Shown here: positions 54,299 through 64,000 of the stretch, piece after piece
Position numbering within the stretch: position 1 is the stretch's first letter
How the letters are laid out: the number at the start of each line of letters is the position of its first letter
Assembly: GCF_002556635.1 (NCBI RefSeq)
Contig: NZ_MWMO01000020.1
Span: 1-64,000 of the forward strand
Length of the DNA stretch: 64,000 nucleotides
Direction: 5' to 3'
Origin: Novosphingobium sp. PC22D
GTDB lineage: Bacteria; Pseudomonadota; Alphaproteobacteria; Sphingomonadales; Sphingomonadaceae
Position numbers and translations under genes: made by a program
The notes under the pieces: model-generated
Told to the model about the DNA's origin: nothing
What the model saw: the letters and a program-made list of their open reading frames with translations, nothing else
Database searches by the model: none

Positions 54299-54810
54299 AG
54301 CGCCTCGCTCCCCTGACGGGAGCCTTGCTGCTCGCCGGCACGCTGCTGGGCGGCTGCGGACTGCAACCGATGTACGCGGGCGGCGGCAGCGGCGCGGTCG
54401 CGCGCGGGCTTTCGGCGATCGAGGTCTCCGCGATCGAGGGGCGCGCCGGCTGGCTTGTGCGCAACGCGCTGGTCGACAAGCTCGATGAGCCCGCGAGCGG
54501 GGCCGCGCGCTATCGCCTCGACGTTCGCCTCGACGACAAGCTCGAAGGCTTCGCGCTCCTGTCCGACGACACCATCAGCCGCGAGCGTCGCACGCTGCGC
54601 GCGCGCTTCCAGCTCGTCGATCTGTCGAGCGGCAAGATCATGCTCGACGACAGTGTCGGTTCCGACGCGGGCATCGACGTCGTGTCTTCGGACTATGCGA
54701 CGATTGCGGCCGAGCAGACCGCGCTCGAAAATCTCTCGAAGGACGTTGCCGACCGGATCCTGACGAGCTTGTCGTTGCGGTTGCGGGAAAGCGCCGGCGA
54801 CGGACGGTGA
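54295..54810 (+). CDS. lptE: LPS-assembly lipoprotein LptE
   Basis: 171 aa with a lipobox (LLLAGTLLGGCGLQPMY), whose CGLQPMY after the Cys is typical of alphaproteobacterial LptE. The body has the LptE fold pattern YRLDVRLDD and TLRARFQLVD. LptE plugs the LptD barrel and inserts LPS. Overlap with leuS (ATGA) and holA (GTGA) matches the conserved alphaproteobacterial order. lptA and lptC are in this window too, on another strand. Confidence 0.9.
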   Translation: MKRLAPLTGALLLAGTLLGGCGLQPMYAGGGSGAVARGLSAIEVSAIEGRAGWLVRNALVDKLDEPASGAARYRLDVRLDDKLEGFALLSDDTISRERRTLRARFQLVDLSSGKIMLDDSVGSDAGIDVVSSDYATIAAEQTALENLSKDVADRILTSLSLRLRESAGDGR

Positions 54811-55841
54811 AGGCGACGCAAAAGGACTTCGCCGGGCTCGCCCACCGCGCCGCACGCGAAGCCCGTATCTTCTTCTTCTGCGGCCCCGACGAATCGGGCG
54901 CGAATGACGCGGCGGCGAAAATCGCGTCGCTGCTCGCCGATCCGGGCGAGCGCGTCGAGATCTCGGGCTCCGACCTGCGCAGGGATCCGGTCCGGCTCGG
55001 CGACGAAGCGCGGTCCAGCTCGCTGTTCGGCTCGGCGCGGCACATCTGGGTGCGCGCGCAGGGCGACGAGGCGCACGATGCCGTCGCCACGCTGATCGGC
55101 GGCGAGGTCGAGCCCTCTCCCGTCCTGATCATCGCCAGCGGCGCGACCGACAAGTCGCGCACCGCGAAGCTCTTGGCGGGACGCGACGACAGCCTCGTGG
55201 CGATGTTCTGGCCGCCGGACCTCAGGTCGGTGAGCGCGGCGGTGCGGGCGCAGGCCGACGGCCTCGGGCTGCAGGTGGCCAGCGATATCGCCGAGCGCAT
55301 CGCGCGCGGGTGCGGTCTCGATACGCGGCTGGCGCGATCGGAGCTGGAAAAGCTCGCGCTCTATCTCGACGCGGCGCCCGAGCGCCCGCGCCGGGCGAGC
55401 GGCGCCGATCTCGATGCGGTCGGCGCGCAGACGGAGGACGACGGCTTCGCCACGCTCGTCGACGCGGTGCTGGGCGGCGGGCCGCAGGCGGTCGCGGCCG
55501 AGCTGCGGCGCTTCCGCGAACTCGGCCTCAATCCGGTCGGTACGCTGCTCGCGCTCGAACGGCGCTGCGCCCAGCTTGCCAGTCTGGCGGCGCGGATGGG
55601 CGGGCGTGGTGACGTTGCCGGCTTCGTCGATGCCGAGGCCGCGGCGCGGCGGATCTTCTGGAAGGACAAGGCGGCGATCGGCGCGCAACTGCGCGTCTGG
55701 CGCGGCAAGCGCCTCGAATGGCTCGAGCGCAGACTTGTCAGTCTGCATCAGCTACTTCTGACTAACAGTGCCGATGCGGATCTGCTGTTGAGTCAGGGAC
55801 TCGCAATGATCGTTCGCAGACGGCAGGCAGCCTCCCAGTAA
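54807..55841 (+). CDS. holA: DNA polymerase III delta subunit
   Basis: 344-aa clamp-loader subunit that opens the sliding clamp. IFFFCGPDESGANDAAAK near residue 18 is the degenerate P-loop region. The middle domain has LLAGRDDSLVAMFWPP and the C-terminal helical collar ends with SADADLLLSQGLAMIVRR. It starts GTG overlapping lptE. The last 30 codons are less GC-rich than the rest. Confidence 0.9.
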   Translation: MKATQKDFAGLAHRAAREARIFFFCGPDESGANDAAAKIASLLADPGERVEISGSDLRRDPVRLGDEARSSSLFGSARHIWVRAQGDEAHDAVATLIGGEVEPSPVLIIASGATDKSRTAKLLAGRDDSLVAMFWPPDLRSVSAAVRAQADGLGLQVASDIAERIARGCGLDTRLARSELEKLALYLDAAPERPRRASGADLDAVGAQTEDDGFATLVDAVLGGGPQAVAAELRRFRELGLNPVGTLLALERRCAQLASLAARMGGRGDVAGFVDAEAAARRIFWKDKAAIGAQLRVWRGKRLEWLERRLVSLHQLLLTNSADADLLLSQGLAMIVRRRQAASQ

Positions 55842-55968
55842 CCGGGAATATATCCTAAGGTATATATCTAATTATCATGCCTTATCCGTTGCTTTGCGGA
55901 GCTATAAGGGCATATACATACCGCACTTGCAGCGTACCAATAGGTGCAGGGGTCGGGAGTGCACTGCC
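55842..55968. promoter_or_regulatory. AT-rich intergenic island before the sugar transferase
   Basis: Much lower GC than the surroundings, with TATATCC, GGTATATATC and AATTATCATGCC. It is the likely promoter area of the sugar transferase gene, and AT-rich stretches of this kind can attract silencing proteins. GGGAG at 55956-55960 precedes the GTG start. Confidence 0.35.
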
Positions 55969-57423
55969 GTGCGCAACGAGAGCGGGTTTCAGGCCGTAGT
56001 ATCAGCGGGGAGCAGCGGGGTGGATGCGTCTTTCCATCCGCAGGAGGACGAGCGCTATTCGCGTGCGGTCGCCGACGCGCTGCTCGTGGCGCCCTCGCTC
56101 GAACGCCGTCGGCTGCAATGCTACCTTGCCATGATCGTCGCCGACGTGGCGGCGCTGCTCATGGGCTTCGGCCTGATCGGATATCTCTATACCGGGGCCC
56201 AGGGCGGTGTCACCGCGCTGGTACAGGCCCAGGTCGTGCTCCCCATTTTCCTGACTATCGCCGTCTACAACGGCGCCTATTCGATCAAGGCGCTGCGTGA
56301 CCACTGGAGCGGCAGCGCACGGGCGCTCGTTGCTCTGGCGCTGTCCTTCGCGGCTGTCGTCTTCATCGCCTTCTACGCCCGCGAAACACGGGAATTCTCG
56401 CGTTTCGGCTTGAGCGTCGGCGCGCTGGCCGCGGGCATCCTGATGATCTGGGGCCGCTTGCAGATGCGCTCCTTCGTCCGCTGGCGCTGCGGTACGAGCG
56501 TGATGAACGAGCTCGTCGTCGATGACGGCGGGCCGCGGATCGATATCCGGGGCGCGATCCGTGTCTCGGCGGCGGCGATGGGGCTGCGCGCGGACCTCAA
56601 GGACCCGCATGCGCTCGACCGGCTCGGCCTCGTCCTGCGCAACATCGATCGGGTGGTGGTCAGCTGTCCACCCGAGCGCCGCTATGCCTGGTCGCTGATG
56701 CTCAAGGGCGCCAATGTCGATGGTGAAGTGCTCGACGATCAGGTCGCCCGCCTCGGTGCGCAGGGCGCGCGTGTCGTCGGCCGCCACGGCCTGCTGATGA
56801 TCTCGACCGGTCCGCTGGGCCTGCGCGACCGCGCCCTGAAGCGGCTTTTCGATCTCGTGCTCACGGGCGGCGGCGTGCTTGCGCTCTCGCCGCTGATGAT
56901 CGCGATCGCGATCGCGATCAAGCTCGAGGATCGCGGGCCGGTGTTCTTCGTCCAGCGGCGGATGGGGCGCGGCAACTGCTTCTTCAACATGTACAAGTTC
57001 CGCTCGATGACCGCCTCGAAGTCCGATTCAGACGGCAACGTCTCGGCCTCGAAGGACGACAAGCGGGTGACGCGCGTGGGCCGCTTCATCCGCTCGACCA
57101 GTCTCGACGAGCTGCCGCAGCTGCTCAACGTGCTGCGCGGCGACATGAGCCTGGTCGGGCCGCGCCCGCACGCGATCGGCTCGCAGGCGGGCGACAAGCT
57201 GTTCTGGGAAGTCGACTTGCGCTACTGGCAGCGGCACTGCCTCAAGCCGGGCCTTTCCGGCCTGGCCCAGGTGCGTGGCTTTCGCGGCGCGACCGACCAC
57301 GAATCCGATCTCGTCTACCGCCTCCAGTCCGACCTCGAATACCTCGAGGGCTGGACCATCTGGCGCGACATCAAGATCCTGCTGCTCACCATGCGCGTCC
57401 TCGTTCACGACCGCGCGTTCTGA
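55969..57423 (+). CDS. Exopolysaccharide-initiating sugar transferase (SpsB/GelB-like)
   Basis: 484 aa. The N-terminal half has four helices (about 52-72, 84-106, 120-140, 150-170) and a soluble region. The C-terminal bacterial sugar-transferase domain starts KRLFDLVLTGGGVLALSPLM, with the FVQRRMGR and YKFRSM motifs and SLDELPQLLNVLRGDMSLVG, then GPRPH. It transfers a sugar-1-phosphate to undecaprenyl phosphate, the first step of a polymer such as the sphingans. GTG 55969 is taken for its GGGAG site. No glycosyltransferase cluster follows; galU is 11 kb away. Confidence 0.85.
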   Translation: MRNESGFQAVVSAGSSGVDASFHPQEDERYSRAVADALLVAPSLERRRLQCYLAMIVADVAALLMGFGLIGYLYTGAQGGVTALVQAQVVLPIFLTIAVYNGAYSIKALRDHWSGSARALVALALSFAAVVFIAFYARETREFSRFGLSVGALAAGILMIWGRLQMRSFVRWRCGTSVMNELVVDDGGPRIDIRGAIRVSAAAMGLRADLKDPHALDRLGLVLRNIDRVVVSCPPERRYAWSLMLKGANVDGEVLDDQVARLGAQGARVVGRHGLLMISTGPLGLRDRALKRLFDLVLTGGGVLALSPLMIAIAIAIKLEDRGPVFFVQRRMGRGNCFFNMYKFRSMTASKSDSDGNVSASKDDKRVTRVGRFIRSTSLDELPQLLNVLRGDMSLVGPRPHAIGSQAGDKLFWEVDLRYWQRHCLKPGLSGLAQVRGFRGATDHESDLVYRLQSDLEYLEGWTIWRDIKILLLTMRVLVHDRAF

Positions 57424-57504
57424 CCGGAGGTGAAATCAGCGGAGCGCGCGCAGCCTTCGTCCGGGCCGCTCGTTACCGACAGCACGGCCTCGCCGGAAAC
57501 CGGC

Positions 57505-58032
57505 TCAGTTCTTCTTGGGTACGCTGAAGGTGCCCGAAACGCGGCCTTCGGCGGCCGAGACGCCGCTGTTGAGGTCGATCACGAAGCGGTTTCCGCGCAG
57601 CGTGTCGCCGCCGCGCTTGAGCGTGGCGTTGCCGACCATCGTGATGATCCGGCGATTGAAATCGTAGATCGCGACATCGCCGGTGGCGACTTCGGTGCCG
57701 CGGTTGACGGTGACGCCGCCGGTCGCGGTGATCCGCTGGATGCTCAGCGATCCGGCATCGGTGAAGTTGACGATGGTGCGCGCCGCGCGCAGCCGCAGTT
57801 CGGCCTGGCGGATGTCGACATTGCCCGAAAGCACCACGCGGTCCTGCCGGTCCTGCAGCTCGATGCGGTCGGCGGCGTAGTCGACAGGCGCATTGGTGTT
57901 GTGTCCGGGAAAGACCTGCGCACCGGTCTGCTGGAGTCCGGCGAGAGTCCCGGCGCCAAGCAGCGCGGCGGCGAGGCCCGCGCGCAGCAGGCCGGAATGC
58001 GACAGGAATCGGCGGGAAGGACGCGAGCTCAT
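57505..58032 (-). CDS. lptA: LPS-transport periplasmic protein LptA
   Basis: 175 aa. A signal peptide (GLLRAGLAAALLGAGTLAGL) precedes the OstA/LptA beta-jellyroll, with DYAADRIELQDRQDRVVLSG and DVAIYDFNRRIITMVGNATL. It bridges LptC and LptD, carrying LPS across the periplasm. Overlaps lptC as ATGA. A small GCCGG-AAA-CCGGC hairpin lies at its 3' end (57492-57504). Confidence 0.9.
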   Translation of the reverse strand: MSSRPSRRFLSHSGLLRAGLAAALLGAGTLAGLQQTGAQVFPGHNTNAPVDYAADRIELQDRQDRVVLSGNVDIRQAELRLRAARTIVNFTDAGSLSIQRITATGGVTVNRGTEVATGDVAIYDFNRRIITMVGNATLKRGGDTLRGNRFVIDLNSGVSAAEGRVSGTFSVPKKN

Positions 58033-58676
58033 CGTGGGATACTCAGTTTGCCCGGGGTCATGCGCAGCCGCGCATTGCCGTCGAGCGTGACGGTGCGGTT
58101 CTCGAAATCGGCGACCAGGCGTTCGGCGCGGAATGTTCCGGTCGGTGTGCGCCCGGTGACGCCGCCGGTGCCGACCGCGGCGCGCGCCTTGATGTCGACC
58201 TCGACGTTGCCGGTTTCCATGCGATAGCCGTCCGAGGCGGTGAACGCGACCGGGCCGTTGATGTCGATCCGGGCCTGGTCGTAGTCGTAGGCGCCGCGCG
58301 GCGCGCGGATCTGGGCGGGGCCGTCGCGCAGCTTCATGTCGGCGACGAGCGTCTGCATCTGCACCACGGGCACCTCGGCGCTCTTCTGCACCGCGCTGCC
58401 TGCGCGCACCACGAAGTCGCGGCCCTCGTTGTCCTGGCCGCGATAGGCGGCATCGTCGACCGCGAGGCGTTCATCGGTGATCGCCACCTTGTTGCGGTCG
58501 AGCAGAAAGCTGATTTCGCCGCGCGGGCTGAGCGGCACGAGGATCATCACCGCCGCGACCACGCCGATGCCCACCGGCAATGCCTTGCCGAGAAAGCCGA
58601 CCAGCCGGTCGTGCGAGCCGCCGGGCGTGGCGAAATGCCGCCGGCGGCTTCTGATCTGCGTGGCCTCGACCGACAT
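58029..58676 (-). CDS. lptC: LPS export protein LptC
   Basis: 215 aa. A single N-terminal transmembrane helix (about 30-48, LPVGIGVVAAVMILVPL) is followed by a periplasmic LptC jellyroll with GRDFVVRAGSAVQ and AFTASDGYRMETGNVEVD. It receives LPS from LptBFG and passes it to LptA. Starts 6 nt after the RNase D stop and overlaps lptA, so rnd-lptC-lptA is one transcript. Confidence 0.9.
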   Translation of the reverse strand: MSVEATQIRSRRRHFATPGGSHDRLVGFLGKALPVGIGVVAAVMILVPLSPRGEISFLLDRNKVAITDERLAVDDAAYRGQDNEGRDFVVRAGSAVQKSAEVPVVQMQTLVADMKLRDGPAQIRAPRGAYDYDQARIDINGPVAFTASDGYRMETGNVEVDIKARAAVGTGGVTGRTPTGTFRAERLVADFENRTVTLDGNARLRMTPGKLSIPR

Positions 58677-58682
58677 CGGCGA

Positions 58683-59306
58683 TCAGGCGGCTTCGTGGCT
58701 GAAGATATCGTGGTCCGGCCATCCGGCGAGGTCCAGCCGCGCGCGGGCCGGGAGGAAATCGAAGCAGGCCTGCGCCAGCTCGGTGCGTCCCTCTCGTGCC
58801 AGCCGCTGGATCAGGACCTCGCGCATGGCGTGCAGATAGCGCACGTCGGAGGCGGCGTATTCACGCTGCGGCTCGCTCAGTTCGTCCGCGCCCCAGTCGC
58901 TCGACTGCTGTTGCTTGGAGATCTCCTTGCCGAGCAGTTCGCGAACGAGGTCCTTGAGGCCGTGCCGATCGGTGTAGGTGCGCACCAGCTTGCTCGCGAT
59001 CTTGGTGCAGAACACCGGCGCGGCGGTGATGCCGAGGTAGTGCTCGATCGCCGCGAGATCGAAGCGGGCGAAGTGATAGAGCTTGATCCGCTCCGGATCG
59101 GCCAGCACCGCGCGCAGGTTCGGCGCGGCGTAGTCGCTGCCGACCTTGAAGCGGACGAGGTGTTCGTCGGCACCGCCGTCGGAAATCTGCACGAGGCAGA
59201 GCCGGTCGCGCGGGGTGATGAGTCCCATCGTCTCGGTATCGACCGCGACGGGGCCGGGCGCCAGCACGCCCTCGGGGAGATCTTCTTCGTGGAGATGGAC
59301 AGCCAT
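58683..59306 (-). CDS. rnd: RNase D-like 3'-5' exonuclease, short form
   Basis: 207 aa, much shorter than E. coli RNase D (375 aa), because HRDC domains are missing. The DEDDy exonuclease set is present: AVDTETMGL (D and E), HFARFDLAAIEHYLG (D) and REYAASDVRYLH (Y and D). It trims stable RNA 3' ends. First gene of the rnd-lptC-lptA unit. The start is the in-frame ATG at 59306, without a strong ribosome-binding site. Confidence 0.85.
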   Translation of the reverse strand: MAVHLHEEDLPEGVLAPGPVAVDTETMGLITPRDRLCLVQISDGGADEHLVRFKVGSDYAAPNLRAVLADPERIKLYHFARFDLAAIEHYLGITAAPVFCTKIASKLVRTYTDRHGLKDLVRELLGKEISKQQQSSDWGADELSEPQREYAASDVRYLHAMREVLIQRLAREGRTELAQACFDFLPARARLDLAGWPDHDIFSHEAA

Positions 59307-59358
59307 ATGACCGAAATGCTTAGGCACAAGGCCAGTCTTTCGCAATGGCCGGGGCATC

Positions 59359-60063
59359 ATGAACAGCCAGACAAGCGCCGTGACGGTACCGGAAAGCTGG
59401 CAGGGCGCCTTGCAGCCCGTGCTCGAGCGCAGGCAGGCGCGCCAGCTCGGCGGCTTTCTCAAGGCGCAGGAGGCCGCGGGCAAGCGGATCTTCCCGCCGC
59501 GCGGCACTCGGCTGCGCGCGCTCGAACTGACGCCGCTCGAAGCGGTGAAAGTGGTGATTCTCGGGCAGGACCCCTATCACGGTCCCGGCCAGGCGCACGG
59601 CCTCGCCTTCTCGGTGCCGCACGGGATCAAGGTCCCGCCCTCGCTGGTGAACATCTACAAGGAGCTGGAAAGCGACTGCGGGATCGCTCGGCCCGAGGGC
59701 GGCAACCTCGAGTCCTGGGCGCGCCAGGGCGTGCTGCTGCTCAACAACGCGCTCACGGTCGAATCGGGGCGCGCGGGCTCGCACCAGAAGCTGGGCTGGG
59801 AGGAGATCACCGACGCCGCCGCCGCCGCGGTCGCCGCCAAGGCCGAACCGTGCGTGTTCATGCTCTGGGGCAGCCATGCGCGCCGCAAGGCCGAGCGGGT
59901 GCCGGGGCTCGCCGCGAGCCATCATCTGGTGCTCACCGCGCCGCATCCCAGCCCGCTTTCGGCCCACGCCGGTTTCTTCGGCTGCCGCCATTTCAGCCGG
60001 GCCAACACCTTTCTCGAAAGCCACGGGCGCGGCGCGATCGACTGGACCGTCCCATCGTCCTGA
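59359..60063 (+). CDS. ung: Uracil-DNA glycosylase
   Basis: Removes uracil from DNA to start base-excision repair. 234 aa. The water-activating motif ILGQDPYHGPGQAHGLAFSV lies near residue 67, with catalytic Asp near 71. The leucine-loop motif TAPHPSPLSAHAGFFGCRHF is near 193. Family 1 length and layout are normal. Divergent from rnd over about 50 bp. Confidence 0.95.
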   Translation: MNSQTSAVTVPESWQGALQPVLERRQARQLGGFLKAQEAAGKRIFPPRGTRLRALELTPLEAVKVVILGQDPYHGPGQAHGLAFSVPHGIKVPPSLVNIYKELESDCGIARPEGGNLESWARQGVLLLNNALTVESGRAGSHQKLGWEEITDAAAAAVAAKAEPCVFMLWGSHARRKAERVPGLAASHHLVLTAPHPSPLSAHAGFFGCRHFSRANTFLESHGRGAIDWTVPSS

Positions 60064-60155
60064 CCGGCGATCCGGTCGCGACGACGGGGGCTGTCGCCAA
60101 GGCACGCCTCCCGCTATGATCGGACACTTCTCCCGAACGATCGAGCGAGGTCCCG

Positions 60156-61373
60156 ATGCGCCGCAGTCCCCGTAGTTTCGCCCGAACGGTCTCGATCTGC
60201 TCCGCCGCCGTTCTGGCGGCGTTTTGGTGTGCGGCCCCGGCGCGGGCCGAGGCGCTGGTCGAGGTCGAGAGCGAGCATATCGACCTCTCGATCCCGATGC
60301 CCACCTTCAAAGCCGACGCGAGCTGGCCCAAGCTCCCCGCCGACACGATCCTTGGCCAGGTCCCGGGCCTGTCGATCGACGCCGAGGACACCGTGTGGAT
60401 CATCCAGCGGCCCAACTCGCTGGACAAGACCGAAGCTGGGCTGGCCGAGGAGCCGCCGATCGTCGTCGCCTGCTGCAAGCCCGCGCCGCACGTCCTGCGC
60501 TTCGACGGCGAGGGCAGGCTGCTCTCGGCCTGGGGCGGTCCCGAACTCGCGCCAGAGATCGACGGCGAAAACCAGTGGCCCGCCAATGTCCACGGCATCT
60601 ACGTCGACGACGACCGCACCGTCTGGCTCGCGGGCAATGGGGACGGCGATCATGTCGTGCTCAATTTCACCGCCGGGGGCGAATTCATCCGCCAGATCGG
60701 GCGGCGTGGCCGCACCGAGGGCAATGCCAGCGAGACGAGCCTCGGCAATCCGGCCGACATCAACCATTCGGACGGCAGCGTTCTCGTCGCCGATGGCTAC
60801 ATCAACAAGCGCATCGCCCAGTTCGGCGACGAAGACCTCGCCTTCGTGCGCGCCTGGGGCGCCTATGCCGCACGGCCCGGCAGCGAGACGCGCGACCAGC
60901 CCTTCGACCAGAGCCAGGCGACCAGCACCAGCGACGGCGGGGCGGACCCCGAATCGAAGAGCTTCGGCGATATCGTCCATTGCGTGACGCGCGGCCCCGA
61001 CGGGCTGATCTACGTTTGCGATCGCCGTAACAACCGCATCCAGCTCTTCGCCGAGAAGGACGGGGACCTCGAATTCGTCCGCGATATCCTCATCGCGCCC
61101 GAATCGGGCGGCACCCGCACGGCCTCGGACGTCGCCTTCTCGCCCGACGGCAAATACGTCTACGTTGCCGACATGGTGAACGGCCGCGTGTGGATCTTGC
61201 TGCGCGAGGATCATCGCATCGTCGGCAGCTTCGGCCGCAACGGCCGCTATCCGGGCCAGTTCATCTGGCTGCACAGCGTCGACGTCGATTCGAAAGGCAA
61301 CGTCTACACCACCGAGGTCGGCACCGGCCGCCGCGTCCAGCGTTTCGTGTTCACCGGGATGAGCGAGGGCTAG
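60156..61373 (+). CDS. Secreted NHL-repeat beta-propeller protein
   Basis: 405 aa. A signal peptide (SICSAAVLAAFWCAAPARAE) leads to about six NHL-type blades, such as NHSDGSVLVADGYINKRIAQF, and DGKYVYVADMVNGRVWIL near the end. Propellers of this sort resemble peptidyl-glycine lyase-like or binding proteins. A His-Cys pair (DIVHCVTRG) may bind metal. It starts 93 bp after ung and may be its own unit. Specific activity is unknown. Confidence 0.75.
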   Translation: MRRSPRSFARTVSICSAAVLAAFWCAAPARAEALVEVESEHIDLSIPMPTFKADASWPKLPADTILGQVPGLSIDAEDTVWIIQRPNSLDKTEAGLAEEPPIVVACCKPAPHVLRFDGEGRLLSAWGGPELAPEIDGENQWPANVHGIYVDDDRTVWLAGNGDGDHVVLNFTAGGEFIRQIGRRGRTEGNASETSLGNPADINHSDGSVLVADGYINKRIAQFGDEDLAFVRAWGAYAARPGSETRDQPFDQSQATSTSDGGADPESKSFGDIVHCVTRGPDGLIYVCDRRNNRIQLFAEKDGDLEFVRDILIAPESGGTRTASDVAFSPDGKYVYVADMVNGRVWILLREDHRIVGSFGRNGRYPGQFIWLHSVDVDSKGNVYTTEVGTGRRVQRFVFTGMSEG

Positions 61374-61388
61374 GCTTTTTGCCGCCAG

Positions 61389-61410
61389 GGTCCCGACGAA
61401 TGCCGGGACC
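61389..61410. terminator. Hairpin between convergent genes
   Basis: Perfect 7-bp stem GGTCCCG/CGGGACC with an 8-nt loop, 16 bp past the NHL stop and 25 bp before the ABM stop. No T-tract on either strand, so if it terminates it is Rho-aided or weak. Confidence 0.4.
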
Positions 61411-61434
61411 GCGCCTGACGGGAACACGCCGGAT

Positions 61435-61752
61435 CTAGGCCGAGACGCCCTCGATCAGCTCGCCCATCTCGTAGTGGTTCATCTTGCCGCCGCAAGTAAG
61501 GTCGGCGAAGCGCGCGCTGAAGGCCTTGAACGGTTCGAGCGAGCGCGCCGCGATATGGTCCTCGACCGAGGTCCACACGACGTTGAAGGTGAAGGTGCTC
61601 GGGTTCTCGATCCCGCGCCCGAAGCGGACCGAGACCACGCCGTGGCAGCGCGCGAGGTCTTCCAGCCCGCCCCCGACGGTCATGGCTTCGGCGAATTGCT
61701 CTTCCCGGCCCGGGAACGTCTCGACTTCGGCGATTTCCAGCAGCATTCCCAT
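61435..61752 (-). CDS. Antibiotic-biosynthesis-monooxygenase-fold protein
   Basis: 105 aa. Starts MGMLLEIAEVETFPGREEQF, with FTFNVVWTSVEDHIAARSLE as the second strand-helix pair. This is the ABM dimeric alpha-beta barrel found in small oxygenases and binding proteins. RBS GTGGGGAAA. No catalytic residues can be assigned. Follows the VOC protein with 83 bp between; both may share a transcript. Confidence 0.65.
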   Translation of the reverse strand: MGMLLEIAEVETFPGREEQFAEAMTVGGGLEDLARCHGVVSVRFGRGIENPSTFTFNVVWTSVEDHIAARSLEPFKAFSARFADLTCGGKMNHYEMGELIEGVSA

Positions 61753-61835
61753 TTTCCCCACTTTCGGTCTGCGCCTGCCGTCCTGCGACCGCGTGGCCGT
61801 GCGGTCAAGGCGCGGTGCATCGGCACCGGGATCAG

Positions 61836-62240
61836 TCAGTCCTCGGGACCGTGGCAGACGACGCAGGCCTTGTTGCCCTCGGTGTCGCGGAAGTAGGCGC
61901 CGAAATAGTCGGGATGGTACTGCGGGCGCAGCCCGGGTGCGCCCTCGTCGCTGGCGCCGTGCGCCAACGCGGCGGCGTGCGCGGCTCCGACCGCGGCGCG
62001 GTTCGGCGCGAGCAGGGCGAGCATATGGCCGTTGCCCGGATCGGGCGCGCCGTCGAAGGGCGCGCCGTAGACGAGCAGCGGCCGCCCGGTCGGTCCGTCG
62101 AGATGCGCCGGCTGCCAGGCCGCCCACGGCTTTTCCGGCTGGCAGAAGCGGATCTTCCAGCCGAGCCCGGGCAGGATCGCCGACCAGAAGGCGTGGGCCC
62201 GCGCGAAATCGGCGGCGGGCAGGAAGACGTGGCTGATCAC
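61836..62240 (-). CDS. VOC/glyoxalase-fold protein
   Basis: 134 aa. Starts MISHVFLPAADFARAHAFW, with a VOC second half LRPQYHPDYFGAYFRDTEGN ending KACVVCHGPED. Metal ligands plausible in the fold are His-4 and the Glu of RDTEGN. The CVVCH near the C-terminus looks like a heme motif, but the protein has no signal peptide, so heme attachment is unlikely. Substrate unknown. Lies 22 bp after gltD on the same strand. Confidence 0.75.
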   Translation of the reverse strand: MISHVFLPAADFARAHAFWSAILPGLGWKIRFCQPEKPWAAWQPAHLDGPTGRPLLVYGAPFDGAPDPGNGHMLALLAPNRAAVGAAHAAALAHGASDEGAPGLRPQYHPDYFGAYFRDTEGNKACVVCHGPED

Positions 62241-62262
62241 CGCGTGGCGCCCGCCGTCCGGA

Positions 62263-63693
<1,431 letters not shown>

Positions 63694-63703
63694 GTTCTGT
63701 TCC

Positions 63704-64000
63704 TTATTCCGCGGCGACGCTGGCGGCCTCGAGGCGCTCGGCCTCGAGCTGGCGAAGCGCCTTCGCATAGTCGCGCGGCATCACTTTCTTGAACTTGCCC
63801 ACGGCGTTGTCGAAGTCGTCGAGCAGCGCGCGCGCGCGCTTCGAGCCGGTGTGCAGGTGGTGGCGTTCGAGCAGGATGCGCAGGCGGTCCGCGTCGTGGC
63901 GCAGCATGTCGCCCATGCCGAGGTCGTTGACCCCGTTGGTGCGCTGCTGCGGGCGGCCCGCGCCGTCGTCCTCGTCGCTTTCGGGCGAGATCGTCTCGAG
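63704..64000 (-). CDS. gltB: Glutamate synthase large subunit, C-terminal end (partial)
   Basis: Open frame runs off the window edge; 98 C-terminal residues are seen, including LLERHHLHTGSKRARALLDD and FKKVMPRDYAKALRQLEAE, typical of the GltB tail. The rest is outside the window. Partner of gltD 10 bp downstream. Confidence 0.9.
   Translation of the reverse strand, partial: LETISPESDEDDGAGRPQQRTNGVNDLGMGDMLRHDADRLRILLERHHLHTGSKRARALLDDFDNAVGKFKKVMPRDYAKALRQLEAERLEAASVAAE

Noticed and set aside
61836..62240. Heme motif CVVCH in the VOC protein
   Set aside because: No signal peptide, so the c-type heme machinery would not reach it.

Overview
The window is GC-rich alphaproteobacterial chromosome, most likely Sphingomonadales. 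Evidence for this is the gene order DUF3576-leuS-lptE-holA, the rnd-lptC-lptA order, a short HRDC-less RNase D, a LuxR-DUF4019 protein and a small protein ending in an ESFPASDPP motif. The species is not named here; the lineage is inferred from gene content and order, not from a database search.

Left end (1-7294): part of an integrative element. It holds the end of an IS5-like element, a single-chain type ISP-like restriction-modification protein, and a leftward set of small genes (tyrosine integrase, AT-hook protein, AlpA/excisionase-like HTH, a 35-aa overlapping ORF, two winged-helix proteins). It stops at a 3' fragment of tRNA-Thr(GGT), which marks the right attachment junction; the left junction lies outside the window. 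Next (7453-10458) come an orphan VirB1/VirB2 pair, gdhA and an orphan Pycsar-effector-like membrane protein.

Centre (10.5-43.6 kb): a large redox and surface superlocus. Rightward genes after a CcmI-like heme-maturation factor encode an FAD/NAD(P) oxidoreductase fused to two cyclic-nucleotide-binding domains and four 4Fe-4S motifs, a b-type cytochrome-like membrane protein, an FHA-TM-decaheme cytochrome and a CpdA-like phosphodiesterase. An IS630 copy sits in the convergent gap. Facing it is a tightly packed leftward operon of about 25 kb: CHAT peptidase, CHASE2 nucleotide cyclase, small secreted protein, TpsB transporter, 2487-aa TpsA exoprotein with Pro-Thr repeats, multiheme cytochrome, double HbpS/GlcG-domain lipoprotein, outer-membrane barrel, and a decaheme cytochrome with an LVIVD-type propeller. 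Read together, the two units suggest a cyclic-nucleotide-controlled electron path from the cytoplasm to the cell surface, coupled to a two-partner-secreted surface protein. That function is inference; the gene content and couplings are directly visible.

Right part (43.9-64 kb): mostly housekeeping. It carries galU, murA, a DUF305 protein, a ribbon-helix-helix regulator, LuxR-DUF4019, phaB, leuS-lptE-holA, an exopolysaccharide-initiating sugar transferase, rnd-lptC-lptA, ung, an NHL-propeller protein, two small enzymes, and gltD with the 3' end of gltB at the window edge.
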